Under the pieces are notes generated by a model. The model was not told where the DNA came from. It saw only the letters and a program-made list of their open reading frames with translations, and made no database searches. Shown here piece by piece: positions 17,968 through 27,792 of a stretch of 64,000 nt of DNA (positions are counted from its first letter, which is position 1; each line of letters starts with the position of its first letter). The stretch covers positions 310,001 to 374,000 of the forward strand of contig NZ_LMEM01000011.1 in NCBI RefSeq assembly GCF_001426345.1, in the 5' to 3' direction. The position numbers were made by a program, and so were the translations under genes. This DNA is from Devosia sp. Root436 (lineage in GTDB: Bacteria; Pseudomonadota; Alphaproteobacteria; Rhizobiales; Devosiaceae).

Positions 17968-19023
17968 TCAGCGGAGGGCGCGGCCGGCTTCGTCGAACAG
18001 ATGCACCCCCTCGGCAGGCAGGCCGATATGGATGGTCTGATGCAGTTGCAGGTCGGGCGCGCCGTCGAGCTTGATGGTGACGAGGTCACCACTGGGCAGC
18101 TCGACATAGGCCAAGGCATATTCGCCGAACTGCTCGATCACCGACAGCGAGCCGCTGAAATGGGCGGCCTCGGGATCGGCCAGGTGAAGGTGCTCGGGGC
18201 GCACCCCCAGAGTTCTTACATTCTCACGTTTGGCGTGGCTCAACGTTAACAGTCTGTTACCCGGAAGCAGCAACCCGTCACTGCTCGGGGACACCGGAAG
18301 GAAGTTCATGCGCTGGCTGGCGATGAAGCCGGCAACGAAGGTGTTGACGGGGTTTCGGTAGAGTTCGAGCGGGCTGCCGACCTGCTCGATCCTGCCGGCA
18401 TTGAGCACCACGATCCGGTCGGCCAAGGTCATGGCCTCGACCTGGTCATGGGTCACGTAAATCATTGTGGCATCTAGCGTATCGTGCAGCTTGGCGATCT
18501 CGACCCGCGTCTGCGCCCGCAGTGAAGCGTCGAGGTTGGAGAGCGGTTCGTCGAACAGAAACACCTTGGGATTGCGCACGATGGCCCGGCCGATGGCGAC
18601 GCGCTGGCGCTGGCCGCCGCTGAGCGCTTTGGGCATGCGTTCGAGGTAATCCTCGATCTGCAATATCCGCGCCGCCTCCCTAACCCGCTGATCTACCTCG
18701 GTTTTCGGCGTCTTGGCGAGCTTGAGGCCAAAGGCCATGTTTTCGTAGACACTCATATGCGGGTAGAGAGCGTAGCTCTGGAACACCATGGCGATGCCGC
18801 GCTGGGGCGAAGGCACGTCGTTGACAACCTTGCCGCCGATGGAGATATCCCCGCCGGTTATCGGCTCTAGCCCGGCGATCATCCGCAGCAAGGTGGACTT
18901 GCCGCAGCCCGAGGGGCCGACGAAAACCACGAACTCGCCGGACTTGATATCGAGGTCCACCCCATGGACCACTTCAAGTGATCCATAGGATTTGCGGACG
19001 CCGCGCAGCGACACATCGGACAT
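17968..19023 (-). CDS. Sugar ABC transporter ATP-binding protein (UgpC/MalK type)
   Basis: A 351-residue CUT1 ATPase with Walker [10 protein letters not shown] (about residues 37-45), signature LSGGQRQR, Walker [13 protein letters not shown], and a C-terminal TOBE/MalK regulatory domain (GVRPEHLHL). It energises the permeases at 22231 and 23043. A strong GAGGAGG site precedes the ATG. It is the last of the transporter genes in this operon, after the alpha-mannosidase. Confidence 0.93.
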   Translation of the reverse strand: MSDVSLRGVRKSYGSLEVVHGVDLDIKSGEFVVFVGPSGCGKSTLLRMIAGLEPITGGDISIGGKVVNDVPSPQRGIAMVFQSYALYPHMSVYENMAFGLKLAKTPKTEVDQRVREAARILQIEDYLERMPKALSGGQRQRVAIGRAIVRNPKVFLFDEPLSNLDASLRAQTRVEIAKLHDTLDATMIYVTHDQVEAMTLADRIVVLNAGRIEQVGSPLELYRNPVNTFVAGFIASQRMNFLPVSPSSDGLLLPGNRLLTLSHAKRENVRTLGVRPEHLHLADPEAAHFSGSLSVIEQFGEYALAYVELPSGDLVTIKLDGAPDLQLHQTIHIGLPAEGVHLFDEAGRALR

Positions 19024-19033
19024 GAAAGCCTCC

Positions 19034-22000
19034 TCAGGTTTCGATCAGCAGCGTCGCGATCTCGAAGGGTCGCAGCGACAGTGTCACGCCATTGTCCTTG
19101 ATTTTCAGGGGCTTGCTGGCGCCCTCCTCCATCAGGTTGACTGAGCGTACCGACTTGACCGGCATGCCGAAGGTGATAGTCGCCTCGGCGCGGATATTGG
19201 CGTGCTCGAAGATGCGCAGCACCACCGCGTCAGACTTTTCGGCCTTCTTGACCGTCTCCAGCGTAATGTTATCCACGTCGGCCCGAGCGAAGCTGAACTG
19301 ACCCAGTTCACTCGCCGCTGTGGCGGCGGGCTTGAGGGAGCCGATAACCGCGACGGGATTGTTGAAGCGCTCGGCGGCGCGATGCACATCGGCCAGGTCG
19401 GCCACGCCATCATGCACGAAGAGCGCGTAGCGCAGGCGATGCTCGCCCAGATCGGCATCGGGGCTGGGGAAGGTGGAGCCGCGCACCAGGGTCAGGCGGA
19501 CGGATTGCTCAAGACAATCATAGGCATATTTGCAGTCGTTGAGCAGGGCGACGCCGAAATCGGATTCACTGAGATCGACCCAGCGATGCATCGAGGCCTC
19601 GAAACGGGCCTTGTCCCAGCTGGTATTGCGATGAGTGGGGCGCTTCACATGGCCGAACTGGATTTCCGCGCGGATTTCCGACGTATTGAGGTCGAAGGGG
19701 AACTGGGCCTTGAGCACCGTCTGGCGTTCCTGCCAGTCGATAAAGGTGTCGAATTCGACCTGCCGTGCACCTGACGCCAGCGAAATGACCTGCACGACTT
19801 TGGACGCCCGATAGAGGCGCTCGATGCGGATAGCGGCACGATGCGGGCCGGTTTCCACCACTGAAATCAAGGCCTTGCCATCAGCCAGTGGCCAGAACTG
19901 TTCCTCGAAATAGCGGTCGATATCCCAGGCATCCCACTCCATCGGCTTGTCTTCATAGGCGATGAGGCGGTTGGCCTTTTCGCCCGCCGCCAGGGTCTCG
20001 CGGTTGCGCGTCTTGTCGAAGATCGAGGTGATCTCGCCGGCCTTGTCGAAAGTGACTTTCAGCAGCTCATTTTCGAGATGGCTTGCCGAAACCGACAGGC
20101 TGGACGAGCTGTTGCTGGCGCCGCCGGAAATAACTTGTCCCCCAGTCCAGCCGAGCGGGCTAATATCGCTGACTGGCGCGGCGAATGACGAAGACCCATC
20201 AGCCGCAAAAATCTTCTGCAGGGGATAAGTACCGCTTGGAGCTGACAGAGATGACCCATCGAGTCCGGCATCCGCGCCCAGGCTCACCAGGCCCGAGCGG
20301 GTCTGGCCGGTAAAGTTGAACAGACGGAGCTGATCGGCGCCCGGCTTGGAGAAAGCCTGCGCCGCGGAATGCCAGGGGCCATTCTGCGAGCCCAAGGTCG
20401 AGAAAATCTGACCGTACTCACTGTCGCTGTCGACATAGACTTCGGGGATGGAGGTGCCGGGCAGGATGTCGTGGAACTGGTTGATCAGGACCAGCTCCCA
20501 GAACTCGGCCAGGGTGTCGGCCGGGTAAGGTGCACCGTCCTGGGTCAGCGCCATGGCGCCGAGGAATTCCAGTTCGCGCAGCAGGCGTTCGGACCGGCGG
20601 TTATTGGCCTTGTTCTTGGCCACCGAGGTCAGGGTGCCGCGGTGATATTGCAGGTAAAGCTCGCCGTTCCAGACAGGGAAGCGGTTGCCCTTGGCATCCA
20701 TCGCCTTGCCGAGGCGGTCGAGGAAGGGAACGATGCCTTCGAGCTTGACGCGGGGGGCGCCTGGAATGCCGCGTTCGAGGCGGATGCCGCGCTCGATCAT
20801 CTCGCGGGTGGGGCCGCCGCCGCCATCGCCATAACCATAGGACATGACGACTTCAGTATGCACGGCCTTGGGCTCGTAGCGCTTCCAGGCGCCCATGGTT
20901 TCGGAAACCGAGAGATCGCCATTATAGGTGGTAAAAATCTGCTCGCTCTCGACCCGCTGGGCGGTGATGAGCTGCGCCTTGGTGACGGTGCCGTCGATGC
21001 CGCGCCAATGGAAGCTGTCATAGGGGAACCGGTCCGTATCGTTCCAGCTCAGCTTGGAGGTGACAAAATATTCGAGGCCGGATTTGTCCATCACCTGCGG
21101 CAGGTTGGCGGAGTAGCCGAAGGTGTCGGGCAGCCAGACCGTCTTGGGATCGACGCCGAAATGCTCGAGGTGAAAGCGGCGGCCGCGCATGATCTGGCGG
21201 ACAAGCGACTCGCCCGAGACGATGTTGACGTCGGGCTCCACCCACATGGCGCCCTCGATCTCGAATTGGCCGGACTTCACCTTCTTGAGCAGGCGCTCCC
21301 ACAGCTCGGGATAGTCCTTCTTGAGGAAGTCGAAGAGGACAGACTGGTTATACATGAAGATGAATTCTGGATATTCCTCCATCAAATTCAACACTGTAGC
21401 GAAGGACCGCCCGGTCTTGTCGCGCGTGTGCATGACGCGCCAGAGCCAGCCCACATCGAGATGGGTGGAGCCGACGGCGGTGATCTGCGGCTGGTTTTCC
21501 GTATCGACCAGCTTGTAGATTTCGGCGGCGATCTTCTCGGCGGCACCCAGCGAGGCTTCGAATTCGGGCGTGTAGCCCGCGCGGCGATCGAGGGCGCGCA
21601 GGGCACGGTCGACGATGTTGAGGATGGCCTGGCGGCGGGGGTCGTTCTGGTAGAGGCGCACCGCCACATCCAGCGGCGTCTGCAAGTCCCAATAGAGCTT
21701 TTCGGCGCGTTCGCTGCGGGTGTAGAAATCGACGGTGAAGCCGACCAGCGGCCGGTCGAAGAAGGTGAAGGCATTGACCAGCAGGGTATGCTTGCTGCCC
21801 GGCTTGGCGTCGCGCTCGATGACCAGTTCGGTGTGATTGCCGTCGAGCGCCTGGGCGATCCTGCCATCGAGATAGGCCAGGCATTGCGGGTCGGTCGAGC
21901 CCGGGCGATCCTGCCACTGGCTGGTGAACTTGAGCACGAAGGTCTTGCCCTTCGCTTCCGGCGGCACCGTGACTTCGGCGGCAAACCAGGTGTGGCCCTG

Positions 22001-22234
22001 CTTCTTGGCCCAGACAGAATGAGGACCGAACTGCTCCCATTTGCGCCAATCGGCCTTGAGGGCTTCCTCTGAGGTCATGTCGGCGCGCTGCACATGCCAC
22101 TGCCAGGCGACGCCGCCGACCGGGGTCAGGATCTTGTTTTCCAGATCCTTGCAGAGCCGGATGAGCTTGCCCTCCATCTTGAGGTCATCGTCGAGCAGAC
22201 CGAGCTTGGACGATTGGGGGTTGGAATAGGTCAT
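19034..22234 (-). CDS. Alpha-mannosidase, glycoside hydrolase family 38
   Basis: A 1066-residue GH38 enzyme. The zinc site is in STHLDVGWLW (about residue 258), the nucleophile region in WVEPDVN (about residue 331), and LPDTFGYSANLPQ follows, all diagnostic; the C-terminal half has the GH38 beta domains. No signal peptide, so it acts in the cytoplasm on imported mannosides. Its ATG overlaps the permease stop. Length is normal for the long bacterial/lysosomal-like class. Whether it prefers alpha-1,2-, 1,3- or 1,6-linkages cannot be told. Confidence 0.93.
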   Translation of the reverse strand: MTYSNPQSSKLGLLDDDLKMEGKLIRLCKDLENKILTPVGGVAWQWHVQRADMTSEEALKADWRKWEQFGPHSVWAKKQGHTWFAAEVTVPPEAKGKTFVLKFTSQWQDRPGSTDPQCLAYLDGRIAQALDGNHTELVIERDAKPGSKHTLLVNAFTFFDRPLVGFTVDFYTRSERAEKLYWDLQTPLDVAVRLYQNDPRRQAILNIVDRALRALDRRAGYTPEFEASLGAAEKIAAEIYKLVDTENQPQITAVGSTHLDVGWLWRVMHTRDKTGRSFATVLNLMEEYPEFIFMYNQSVLFDFLKKDYPELWERLLKKVKSGQFEIEGAMWVEPDVNIVSGESLVRQIMRGRRFHLEHFGVDPKTVWLPDTFGYSANLPQVMDKSGLEYFVTSKLSWNDTDRFPYDSFHWRGIDGTVTKAQLITAQRVESEQIFTTYNGDLSVSETMGAWKRYEPKAVHTEVVMSYGYGDGGGGPTREMIERGIRLERGIPGAPRVKLEGIVPFLDRLGKAMDAKGNRFPVWNGELYLQYHRGTLTSVAKNKANNRRSERLLRELEFLGAMALTQDGAPYPADTLAEFWELVLINQFHDILPGTSIPEVYVDSDSEYGQIFSTLGSQNGPWHSAAQAFSKPGADQLRLFNFTGQTRSGLVSLGADAGLDGSSLSAPSGTYPLQKIFAADGSSSFAAPVSDISPLGWTGGQVISGGASNSSSSLSVSASHLENELLKVTFDKAGEITSIFDKTRNRETLAAGEKANRLIAYEDKPMEWDAWDIDRYFEEQFWPLADGKALISVVETGPHRAAIRIERLYRASKVVQVISLASGARQVEFDTFIDWQERQTVLKAQFPFDLNTSEIRAEIQFGHVKRPTHRNTSWDKARFEASMHRWVDLSESDFGVALLNDCKYAYDCLEQSVRLTLVRGSTFPSPDADLGEHRLRYALFVHDGVADLADVHRAAERFNNPVAVIGSLKPAATAASELGQFSFARADVDNITLETVKKAEKSDAVVLRIFEHANIRAEATITFGMPVKSVRSVNLMEEGASKPLKIKDNGVTLSLRPFEIATLLIET

Positions 22235-23043
22235 CCTTTGACTCCGACACCGGCGAAACCTGTGTTCATGTTGCGCCGTAACAAGAAATACACGCCGACC
22301 GCCGGCGCAGCGTAGATAATGGAAAAGGCCGTCAGGAACCCGTAATTGATGGCCCCCTGCTGGCCGAAGGCCGCGTAAAGCCCGACCGACATGGGGAAGG
22401 CATCCTGTACGCGGGCGAAGATCAGCGGCAGCAGGAATTCGTTCCAGGCACCGGTGAAGCTGTAGAACCAGACCACGGCGATGCCGGCCCGCGACATGGG
22501 CAGCACGATTTTCGTGACGATCTGGAGCAGGCTCGCGCCCTCGACATAGGCCGCTTCCTCAAGCTCGATCGGCACGGTGTCGAAGAAGTTCTTCAGCAGC
22601 AGCAAAGTGAAGGGCAGGTTGAGCACGGTCAGCGCGATGATGACGCCGAGCTGGTTGAGCAGGCCCGAGCGCTGCGCCGCGAAATAGAGCGGCACCAGCA
22701 CGCCCGCGGAAGGCAGCATGCGCAGCAGCACCAGCGTCCACAGGAAGGCGTTGCGGCCGGGGATGCGCAGTCGCGACAGCGGGTAAGCGGCGGAGATGCC
22801 GACGATGACGCTGAGCGTCGCCGTGCCGGCGGCGATCAGCATGGAATTGAGGAATTGCCGCCCGGCATTGCCGCTGACGGCCAGCGCGAAATTGTCGAGC
22901 CCCACGGCGCGCGGGATTTCGAGCTGCCCGGTGGACATTGGGTTGAAGGCGTTGAGCAGCAGCCAGGAAAACGGGCTGATCCAGATGACCGCCATAAAAG
23001 CCAGGGCGATGGCGGTGACGCGGGAGGTGCCGGTCGATTCCAT
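22231..23043 (-). CDS. Sugar ABC transporter permease (MalG type)
   Basis: A 270-residue CUT1 permease with six predicted helices and the EAA motif EEAAYVEGASLLQIVTKIVLP, which docks on the ATPase. The ATG overlaps the upstream permease stop by one base, and the stop overlaps the alpha-mannosidase ATG. It forms the channel with the 23043 permease for the mannoside importer. Confidence 0.92.
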   Translation of the reverse strand: MESTGTSRVTAIALAFMAVIWISPFSWLLLNAFNPMSTGQLEIPRAVGLDNFALAVSGNAGRQFLNSMLIAAGTATLSVIVGISAAYPLSRLRIPGRNAFLWTLVLLRMLPSAGVLVPLYFAAQRSGLLNQLGVIIALTVLNLPFTLLLLKNFFDTVPIELEEAAYVEGASLLQIVTKIVLPMSRAGIAVVWFYSFTGAWNEFLLPLIFARVQDAFPMSVGLYAAFGQQGAINYGFLTAFSIIYAAPAVGVYFLLRRNMNTGFAGVGVKG

Positions 23044-23933
23044 TATTTCGGCTCCCGCAGCATGCGCAGATAGACCAGCGACAAGAGGCCCACAATGACC
23101 AGCATGGCCACCGAAATGGCGCTGCCGAAGCCGAGATTGCCGCGCGAAAAGCTCTGATTGTAGAGAAACACCGCCAGCACTTCGGTCTGCCTTCCCGGCC
23201 CGCCGCCGGTCATGGCGAAGATCAGCGGGAAATATGTGAAGGTCCAGATGGTGATGAACAGCATGTTGGTGGCGATATGCGGCCGGATGATCGGCAGCTG
23301 CACCAGCCAGATGCGCTGGAAAGGCGTAGCGCCATCGACCTTGGCCGCTTCGACCACTTCACGCGATACCGAATCCAGGGCCGCCGAGAACAGCAGGTAA
23401 GACCAGGCCGTGCCCTTCCAGATATTGGCGATGGTGACGATGGGCAGGGCATATTCGTTGATGAAATTGATCGGCGGAAAGCCCAGCGGCACGACGATAA
23501 GCTGATTGATCAGCCCGGTCTGGCTGGTGGTGGCCGACCACAAGAAGGCCGCTACGATATCGGGCAGGAGCCAGCCGAGCATGATGCAGACTTCGACCAC
23601 GCTGCGAATGGTGGACTGGCTGCCGCGCAGCACGGCGGCGAGCAGGAAGCCCAGCACCGACTGGCCGACGATGGCCGAGAAGAAAACGAAGATGACAGTG
23701 GTCCAGAGCGATTCCAGAAAGCCCCGGCGGGTGAACAGGCGCTCGAAATTCTGCAGGCCCACCCAGTTCCACTCCACCGACTTGCGGCCGACAAGGGCCA
23801 GGTCGGTAAAGCTGAAGGCGAAGGCCCAGGCGGTGAAATAGAGCAGCGCGCCGATCAGGATGGCGGCGGGCAGCAGACCCAGACCAAGGAGGAACAGATT
23901 GCTGGTGAGCCAGGGATTGGCCTGGTTTTTCAT
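23043..23933 (-). CDS. Sugar ABC transporter permease (MalF type)
   Basis: A 296-residue CUT1 permease with six membrane segments and the EAA motif EAAKVDGATPFQRIWLVQLP. The short N-terminus is typical for the non-Mal members. Followed immediately by the MalG-type partner. Separated from the binding-protein gene by about 200 bases carrying a paired repeat element. Confidence 0.92.
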   Translation of the reverse strand: MKNQANPWLTSNLFLLGLGLLPAAILIGALLYFTAWAFAFSFTDLALVGRKSVEWNWVGLQNFERLFTRRGFLESLWTTVIFVFFSAIVGQSVLGFLLAAVLRGSQSTIRSVVEVCIMLGWLLPDIVAAFLWSATTSQTGLINQLIVVPLGFPPINFINEYALPIVTIANIWKGTAWSYLLFSAALDSVSREVVEAAKVDGATPFQRIWLVQLPIIRPHIATNMLFITIWTFTYFPLIFAMTGGGPGRQTEVLAVFLYNQSFSRGNLGFGSAISVAMLVIVGLLSLVYLRMLREPK

Positions 23934-23961
23934 AGTTCACTCGGGCCCATAAACTTGCTCG

Positions 23962-24050
23962 GTGTCATTCCGGCGAAGGCCGGAATCCATCCTGAGATGT
24001 TGCCGGTTAGTCGATCTCAGGATGGACCCCGGCCTTCGCCGGGGTGACAT
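23962..24050. repeat. Paired-hairpin intergenic repeat, copy 1
   Basis: Two hairpins (ATTCCGGC-GAAG-GCCGGAAT and CCCCGGC-CTTCG-CCGGGG) lie inside an outer dyad CCATCCTGAGAT/ATCTCAGGATGG, with GTGTCA and TGACAT at the ends. The whole can fold as a cruciform. A second copy lies at 59856. Here it separates the SBP gene from its permeases inside one operon. Confidence 0.85.
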
Positions 24051-24136
24051 CGCGATTGTGAGTGGTCTGGTGCAAAGCGCCCCGTCACGGCGGCACCCTG
24101 AGGACAGGTGGGCGCCGCCGCGTCGGGAGGTTTGGT

Positions 24137-25453
24137 TTACTCGTAGGTGATGACGTTCTCTTCGCCGAATTCGTCGACCAGCGCATCGTGGTAGCCCTGG
24201 ACGACTTCATCGACGCTGACGCCATCGAGCAGGTCGGACGTGGCCTGCTGGATCAGGGCCGAGACCGTCTGATAGCCGGGGACAGTGTCGCGGCCGGTGG
24301 TATCGGCAGCCAATGCCGTCGCCTTGGCCAGGAACGGATCGGCAGTGTATTCCGGGCTTTCCGAAATATCGGTGCGGACCGCCATGCGGTGATTGGCCAG
24401 CGTCCATTCCTTGAAATTGGCTTCATCGAAGATCGAAGTGATCAGCTTGAAGGCCAGTTCCTTGTCGGCAGCATTGGCATTGACGCCAATGGTCCAGCCA
24501 CCGGAAATGTTGGTGGTCGTCTTGGTGCCGGGCTCGCCCGAGCCGGGCCACGGGGTCCAGCCGACCTGGGCATCCCGATCTTCGCGGCTGGGCGGATTAT
24601 TGCAATCCCACAGGCAGGCGTCTTCCCACGAGCCGGAGGCCAGGATGCCGAGCTTGCCATCGGCCAGGGCCTGGCGCACGGCGGCGCCGATATCGGTGGC
24701 GTAGTTGAGATCGGCCGGGTTCAGCTCGCGCTCGACGAAAACCTGGTGATAGAGATCGAAGGTGCGGCGCAAAGCTGGGCTGTCGCCGATCCACTGGTTG
24801 GTTTCGCGGTTGAGCAGGCGGTTGCGATCGCCCTCGGGCACGTCGGCACCGAGCAAAGCCATATAGACGCCCTGCATGGTGGTGGCTTCACCCTGCTTGA
24901 TACCGGCGGGAAGCTGGAACGGGTACTGCACGCCCGCGTCCTTGAGCTTCTGGGCCGCATCGAGAATGTCGGCCCAGCTCTTGGGCTCCCACGGCATGGC
25001 AATGCCGGCCTTCTCGAAATTGGACTTGTCGTACCACAGCATGCGCACGTCGGTATCGGTGGGCAGGGCGTAGACCTTGCCCTGATAGGAAGCCACTTCG
25101 AGCAGGCCGGGCAGGTAATACTGATACTGGTCCCAGCCCGATGCGAGATCGTTGAGCGGCTCGAGATAGCCGGCCGAGGCCAGCTCGGAGACCATGAAGC
25201 TGTCCATCAGATTGACATCGGCGGCGGTGCCGGCTGCCAGGTCCAGCGCAATGCGCTGGTCATAGCCCTGGCCGGGCAGCTTGATGGCCTTGACGGTCTC
25301 GCCGGTCTCGGCCTCGAAGGCCGCGATGCCGGGCTCGACCAGCGCGGCAATCCATTCGGCATACATGAAAGACACTTCGGCCTTCGCGGGAATCGCGGCG
25401 GCGGCCATCAGTGACATAGCGGCCACCGTGGTCAGAAAACCTCGTTTGAGCAT
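24137..25453 (-). CDS. Sugar ABC transporter substrate-binding protein (CUT1)
   Basis: A 438-residue SBP family 1 protein with a signal peptide (MLKRGFLTTVAAMSLMAAAAIPAKA). The mature chain has the CUT1 blocks VYALPTDTDVRMLWYDK and NISGGWTIGVN. It delivers an oligosaccharide, by context a mannoside, to the permeases downstream. The ATG at 25453 is preceded by GAGGAGGAG; a TTG one codon earlier is less likely. First gene of the operon, divergent from the LacI gene at 25735. Confidence 0.92.
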   Translation of the reverse strand: MLKRGFLTTVAAMSLMAAAAIPAKAEVSFMYAEWIAALVEPGIAAFEAETGETVKAIKLPGQGYDQRIALDLAAGTAADVNLMDSFMVSELASAGYLEPLNDLASGWDQYQYYLPGLLEVASYQGKVYALPTDTDVRMLWYDKSNFEKAGIAMPWEPKSWADILDAAQKLKDAGVQYPFQLPAGIKQGEATTMQGVYMALLGADVPEGDRNRLLNRETNQWIGDSPALRRTFDLYHQVFVERELNPADLNYATDIGAAVRQALADGKLGILASGSWEDACLWDCNNPPSREDRDAQVGWTPWPGSGEPGTKTTTNISGGWTIGVNANAADKELAFKLITSIFDEANFKEWTLANHRMAVRTDISESPEYTADPFLAKATALAADTTGRDTVPGYQTVSALIQQATSDLLDGVSVDEVVQGYHDALVDEFGEENVITYE

Positions 25454-25544
25454 CAACTCCTCCTCTGCTGCTCGCGCTGCCTCTGGTCGGGCAGCCTCGC
25501 GCCGGAACCCTCATCCTGGCGCGGGCCGAGATAATCACATCTTA

Positions 25545-25674
25545 TGCAACGTTGCAATTCTGAATTGTCTTGCGACAGGCATTTTGACCATTGTTAATTT
25601 TTATCCAGCTATTTCATACTATTAACCCTGCGCAATCGTTTCAAATCCATTGAAGCCTGTTATACATCGTTGCA
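25545..25674. promoter_or_regulatory. LacI-type operators in the SBP/lacI divergent promoter
   Basis: A perfect 12-base palindrome TGCAACGTTGCA (25545-25556) lies about 92 bases before the SBP start. A second, TACATCGTTGCA (25663-25674), keeps the right half exactly and lies about 61 bases before the lacI start. Both have the central CG of LacI sites. The region between is unusually AT-rich for this window. Confidence 0.65.
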
Positions 25675-25734
25675 AAATTTGACCTGTTTGGTTTCTCTGC
25701 CCAGCGGTGTAGAAACGGGTGGGGAAGCGAATAT

Positions 25735-26772
25735 ATGAGCAGCAAGACCACATCGGGCGGGAATGGCAGGGCGGCTGGAAGCCAGCGCGTCACCCTGCGC
25801 ACCATTGCGGAGGTGACGGGGCTGAGCCTGTCCACCGTATCGCTGTCACTGCGCGGCGGCACCACGCTGAAGCAGGAAACCCGCGATAAGGTGGCCGAGG
25901 CCGCCAACGCGTTGGGCTATATTCCCGACCGCGCCGGCGTGCGCCTGCGTACCGGCAAGACCAATGTTATCGCCCTGGTTCTCGATGGCGCCGAGGACTC
26001 GATCGATTTCGCGCGGCAGATGATCCAGGGGATCGGCCATGCCATCAAGGGCACGCGCTACCACCTGACGGTTATTCCCGAATTCGAGCGGAATTTGAGC
26101 GCCGATACGATCCGCTACATTCTCGACAACCGCACGGCCGACGGCGTTGTCATCACCCATACCGGGCCGCGCGACAAGCGCGTGCAGATGATGATCGACG
26201 CGGATTTTCCCTTTGTCAGCCACGGCCGCACCGAATTCTATACGCCCCACCCCTATCACGACTTCCACTCCGAAGTGTTCGCCGCCCTGGCGGTGGAGCG
26301 CCTGACCAGCAAGGGCTGTAAGCAGGTGATGCTGGTGATCGGCGACGACAGCACCACCAACTACCACAACATCGTCACCGCCTTTCACCGGGCAACGGCG
26401 CGCGCCGGAATCGAGGCCCGCATCCTCGAGGGCACGCAGGGGCTGGCACCCGCGGAAATGCGCAAGATCGGGCTCGACCTGGCGGCAGAAGCCAACCGCC
26501 CGGACGGCATCATCTGCGACAGCGAGATGCGCACCATCGCCCTGGTCGGCGGGTTGCAGGAGAGCGGGCTGGTGGTGGGGCGGGACGTGCACCTGATCTA
26601 CAAGCAGACCTCGGGCATCCTGCCCACATTGTTCCCTGGCCTCGACAGCATCCGCGAGGATGTATTTGCCGCCGGCACGGAACTGACGCGGCTGCTGCTC
26701 AAGCGCATCGAGGGCGCCGACGCGGAAAGCCTGCAGACCATGGCCGAACCACAGCCGCACTGGCGCAGCTAA
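25735..26772 (+). CDS. LacI-family transcriptional regulator of the mannoside operon
   Basis: A 345-residue regulator: helix-turn-helix RTIAEVTGLSLSTVSLSL near residues 22-40, then the sugar-sensing domain. It is transcribed away from the GH38/CUT1 operon and two TGCAACG-type operators lie between, so it most likely represses both. Paralogous to the orphan regulator at 12157. Confidence 0.9.
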   Translation: MSSKTTSGGNGRAAGSQRVTLRTIAEVTGLSLSTVSLSLRGGTTLKQETRDKVAEAANALGYIPDRAGVRLRTGKTNVIALVLDGAEDSIDFARQMIQGIGHAIKGTRYHLTVIPEFERNLSADTIRYILDNRTADGVVITHTGPRDKRVQMMIDADFPFVSHGRTEFYTPHPYHDFHSEVFAALAVERLTSKGCKQVMLVIGDDSTTNYHNIVTAFHRATARAGIEARILEGTQGLAPAEMRKIGLDLAAEANRPDGIICDSEMRTIALVGGLQESGLVVGRDVHLIYKQTSGILPTLFPGLDSIREDVFAAGTELTRLLLKRIEGADAESLQTMAEPQPHWRS

Positions 26773-26849
26773 GGCGCATCGCGATCTTTCAGATTGGCTC
26801 CTAGCGCTTCTTTGTCCCGAACCCGGCGACCATTTTCGGGAGACATGCT

Positions 26850-27776
26850 TTAGATGAGACGCAGCATGGATCTGGCCTGACTGCGGGTCATCTCGGCGCG
26901 GATGAAGTCGCGCATGGCCTCGATGAACTGACCGCTCCGGGCCGATCTGGGGCCGTTGGGATGGATAGTGGCATAGGTGATCCACTTTTCGCCTGCCAGA
27001 GGCTTTAGCAGCAGCGGCTCGTCATCGGCGATCCGGCCACAGATGCAATCCACCACCGTCAGGCCGGCGCCATCGCGGACGAGACTTTTGACGACCGGCG
27101 TTGATGTCGTTTCCAGATGAATCTCGGGCGTCAGGCCGGAAGCCGAGAAGATATCGTCCAGCCGTTCGCGCCAGCGCTGTCCCTTGGTCAGCGCGACAAT
27201 GGGGTGCCGGGCCAGTTCATCGAGGGCGATTTCGGCTTGCCCGGCCAGGGGATGATCGGTGCGCATCAACACGCCAAGCCGGGTTTCGAGGAAGGGCTCG
27301 ATGGTGAGGTCGAGAATGCCGTTCTCGATCGGCAGCGAAATCACGCCCACATTATAGGCTCGGGCGGCAACCTTGCTTTCTAGGTCGAACCGGGTCTCGA
27401 CATTGATCACGCATTCGAAGGCCGCGTCGCGCTGCTGCATGAGCACCAGCGACGGCGAGATCAGCCCCATGGCCAGCGGCGCCGCCGTCACCAGGCTCAG
27501 CAGTTCGTTGGCCTGGGCGCGGATTTCGGCGGCGATAAGCTCCATTTCGTCGAGGCCACGCAGGATATGCTCGGTCTGCCGATAGAAGCGGTCGCCTTCC
27601 TCGGTCAGTTCGAGCCGGCGCTTGGACCGCGAAAACAGGTTGAGCTTGAGCTCGGATTCGAGCAGCGACAGCAACCGGCTGGCGGCCGAGGGCGATATAT
27701 TGAGATCCTGCGAGGCCTGGGCGAGCGATCCAGTCGTCACGACGCGGCGAAAAATCCTGAGCGAGCGCAAATTCAC
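26850..27776 (-). CDS. LysR-family transcriptional regulator
   Basis: A 308-residue protein from a GTG with GGAGGC six bases ahead; the open frame upstream overlaps the flavin reductase gene and is spurious. The N-terminal winged helix reads LRIFRRVVTTGSLAQASQDLNISPSAASRLLSLLE in two parts, followed by the LysR effector domain. It is the last gene of the operon, only 16 bases after the flavin reductase stop, an unusual cis arrangement for LysR proteins, which are mostly divergent. Confidence 0.85.
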   Translation of the reverse strand: MNLRSLRIFRRVVTTGSLAQASQDLNISPSAASRLLSLLESELKLNLFSRSKRRLELTEEGDRFYRQTEHILRGLDEMELIAAEIRAQANELLSLVTAAPLAMGLISPSLVLMQQRDAAFECVINVETRFDLESKVAARAYNVGVISLPIENGILDLTIEPFLETRLGVLMRTDHPLAGQAEIALDELARHPIVALTKGQRWRERLDDIFSASGLTPEIHLETTSTPVVKSLVRDGAGLTVVDCICGRIADDEPLLLKPLAGEKWITYATIHPNGPRSARSGQFIEAMRDFIRAEMTRSQARSMLRLI

Positions 27777-27792
27777 CAGGCCGCCTCCAGTC

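Noticed and set aside
25629..25643. Third LacI operator (GCAATCGTTT)
   Set aside because: Only two base pairs of symmetry beyond the central CG; too weak to call.
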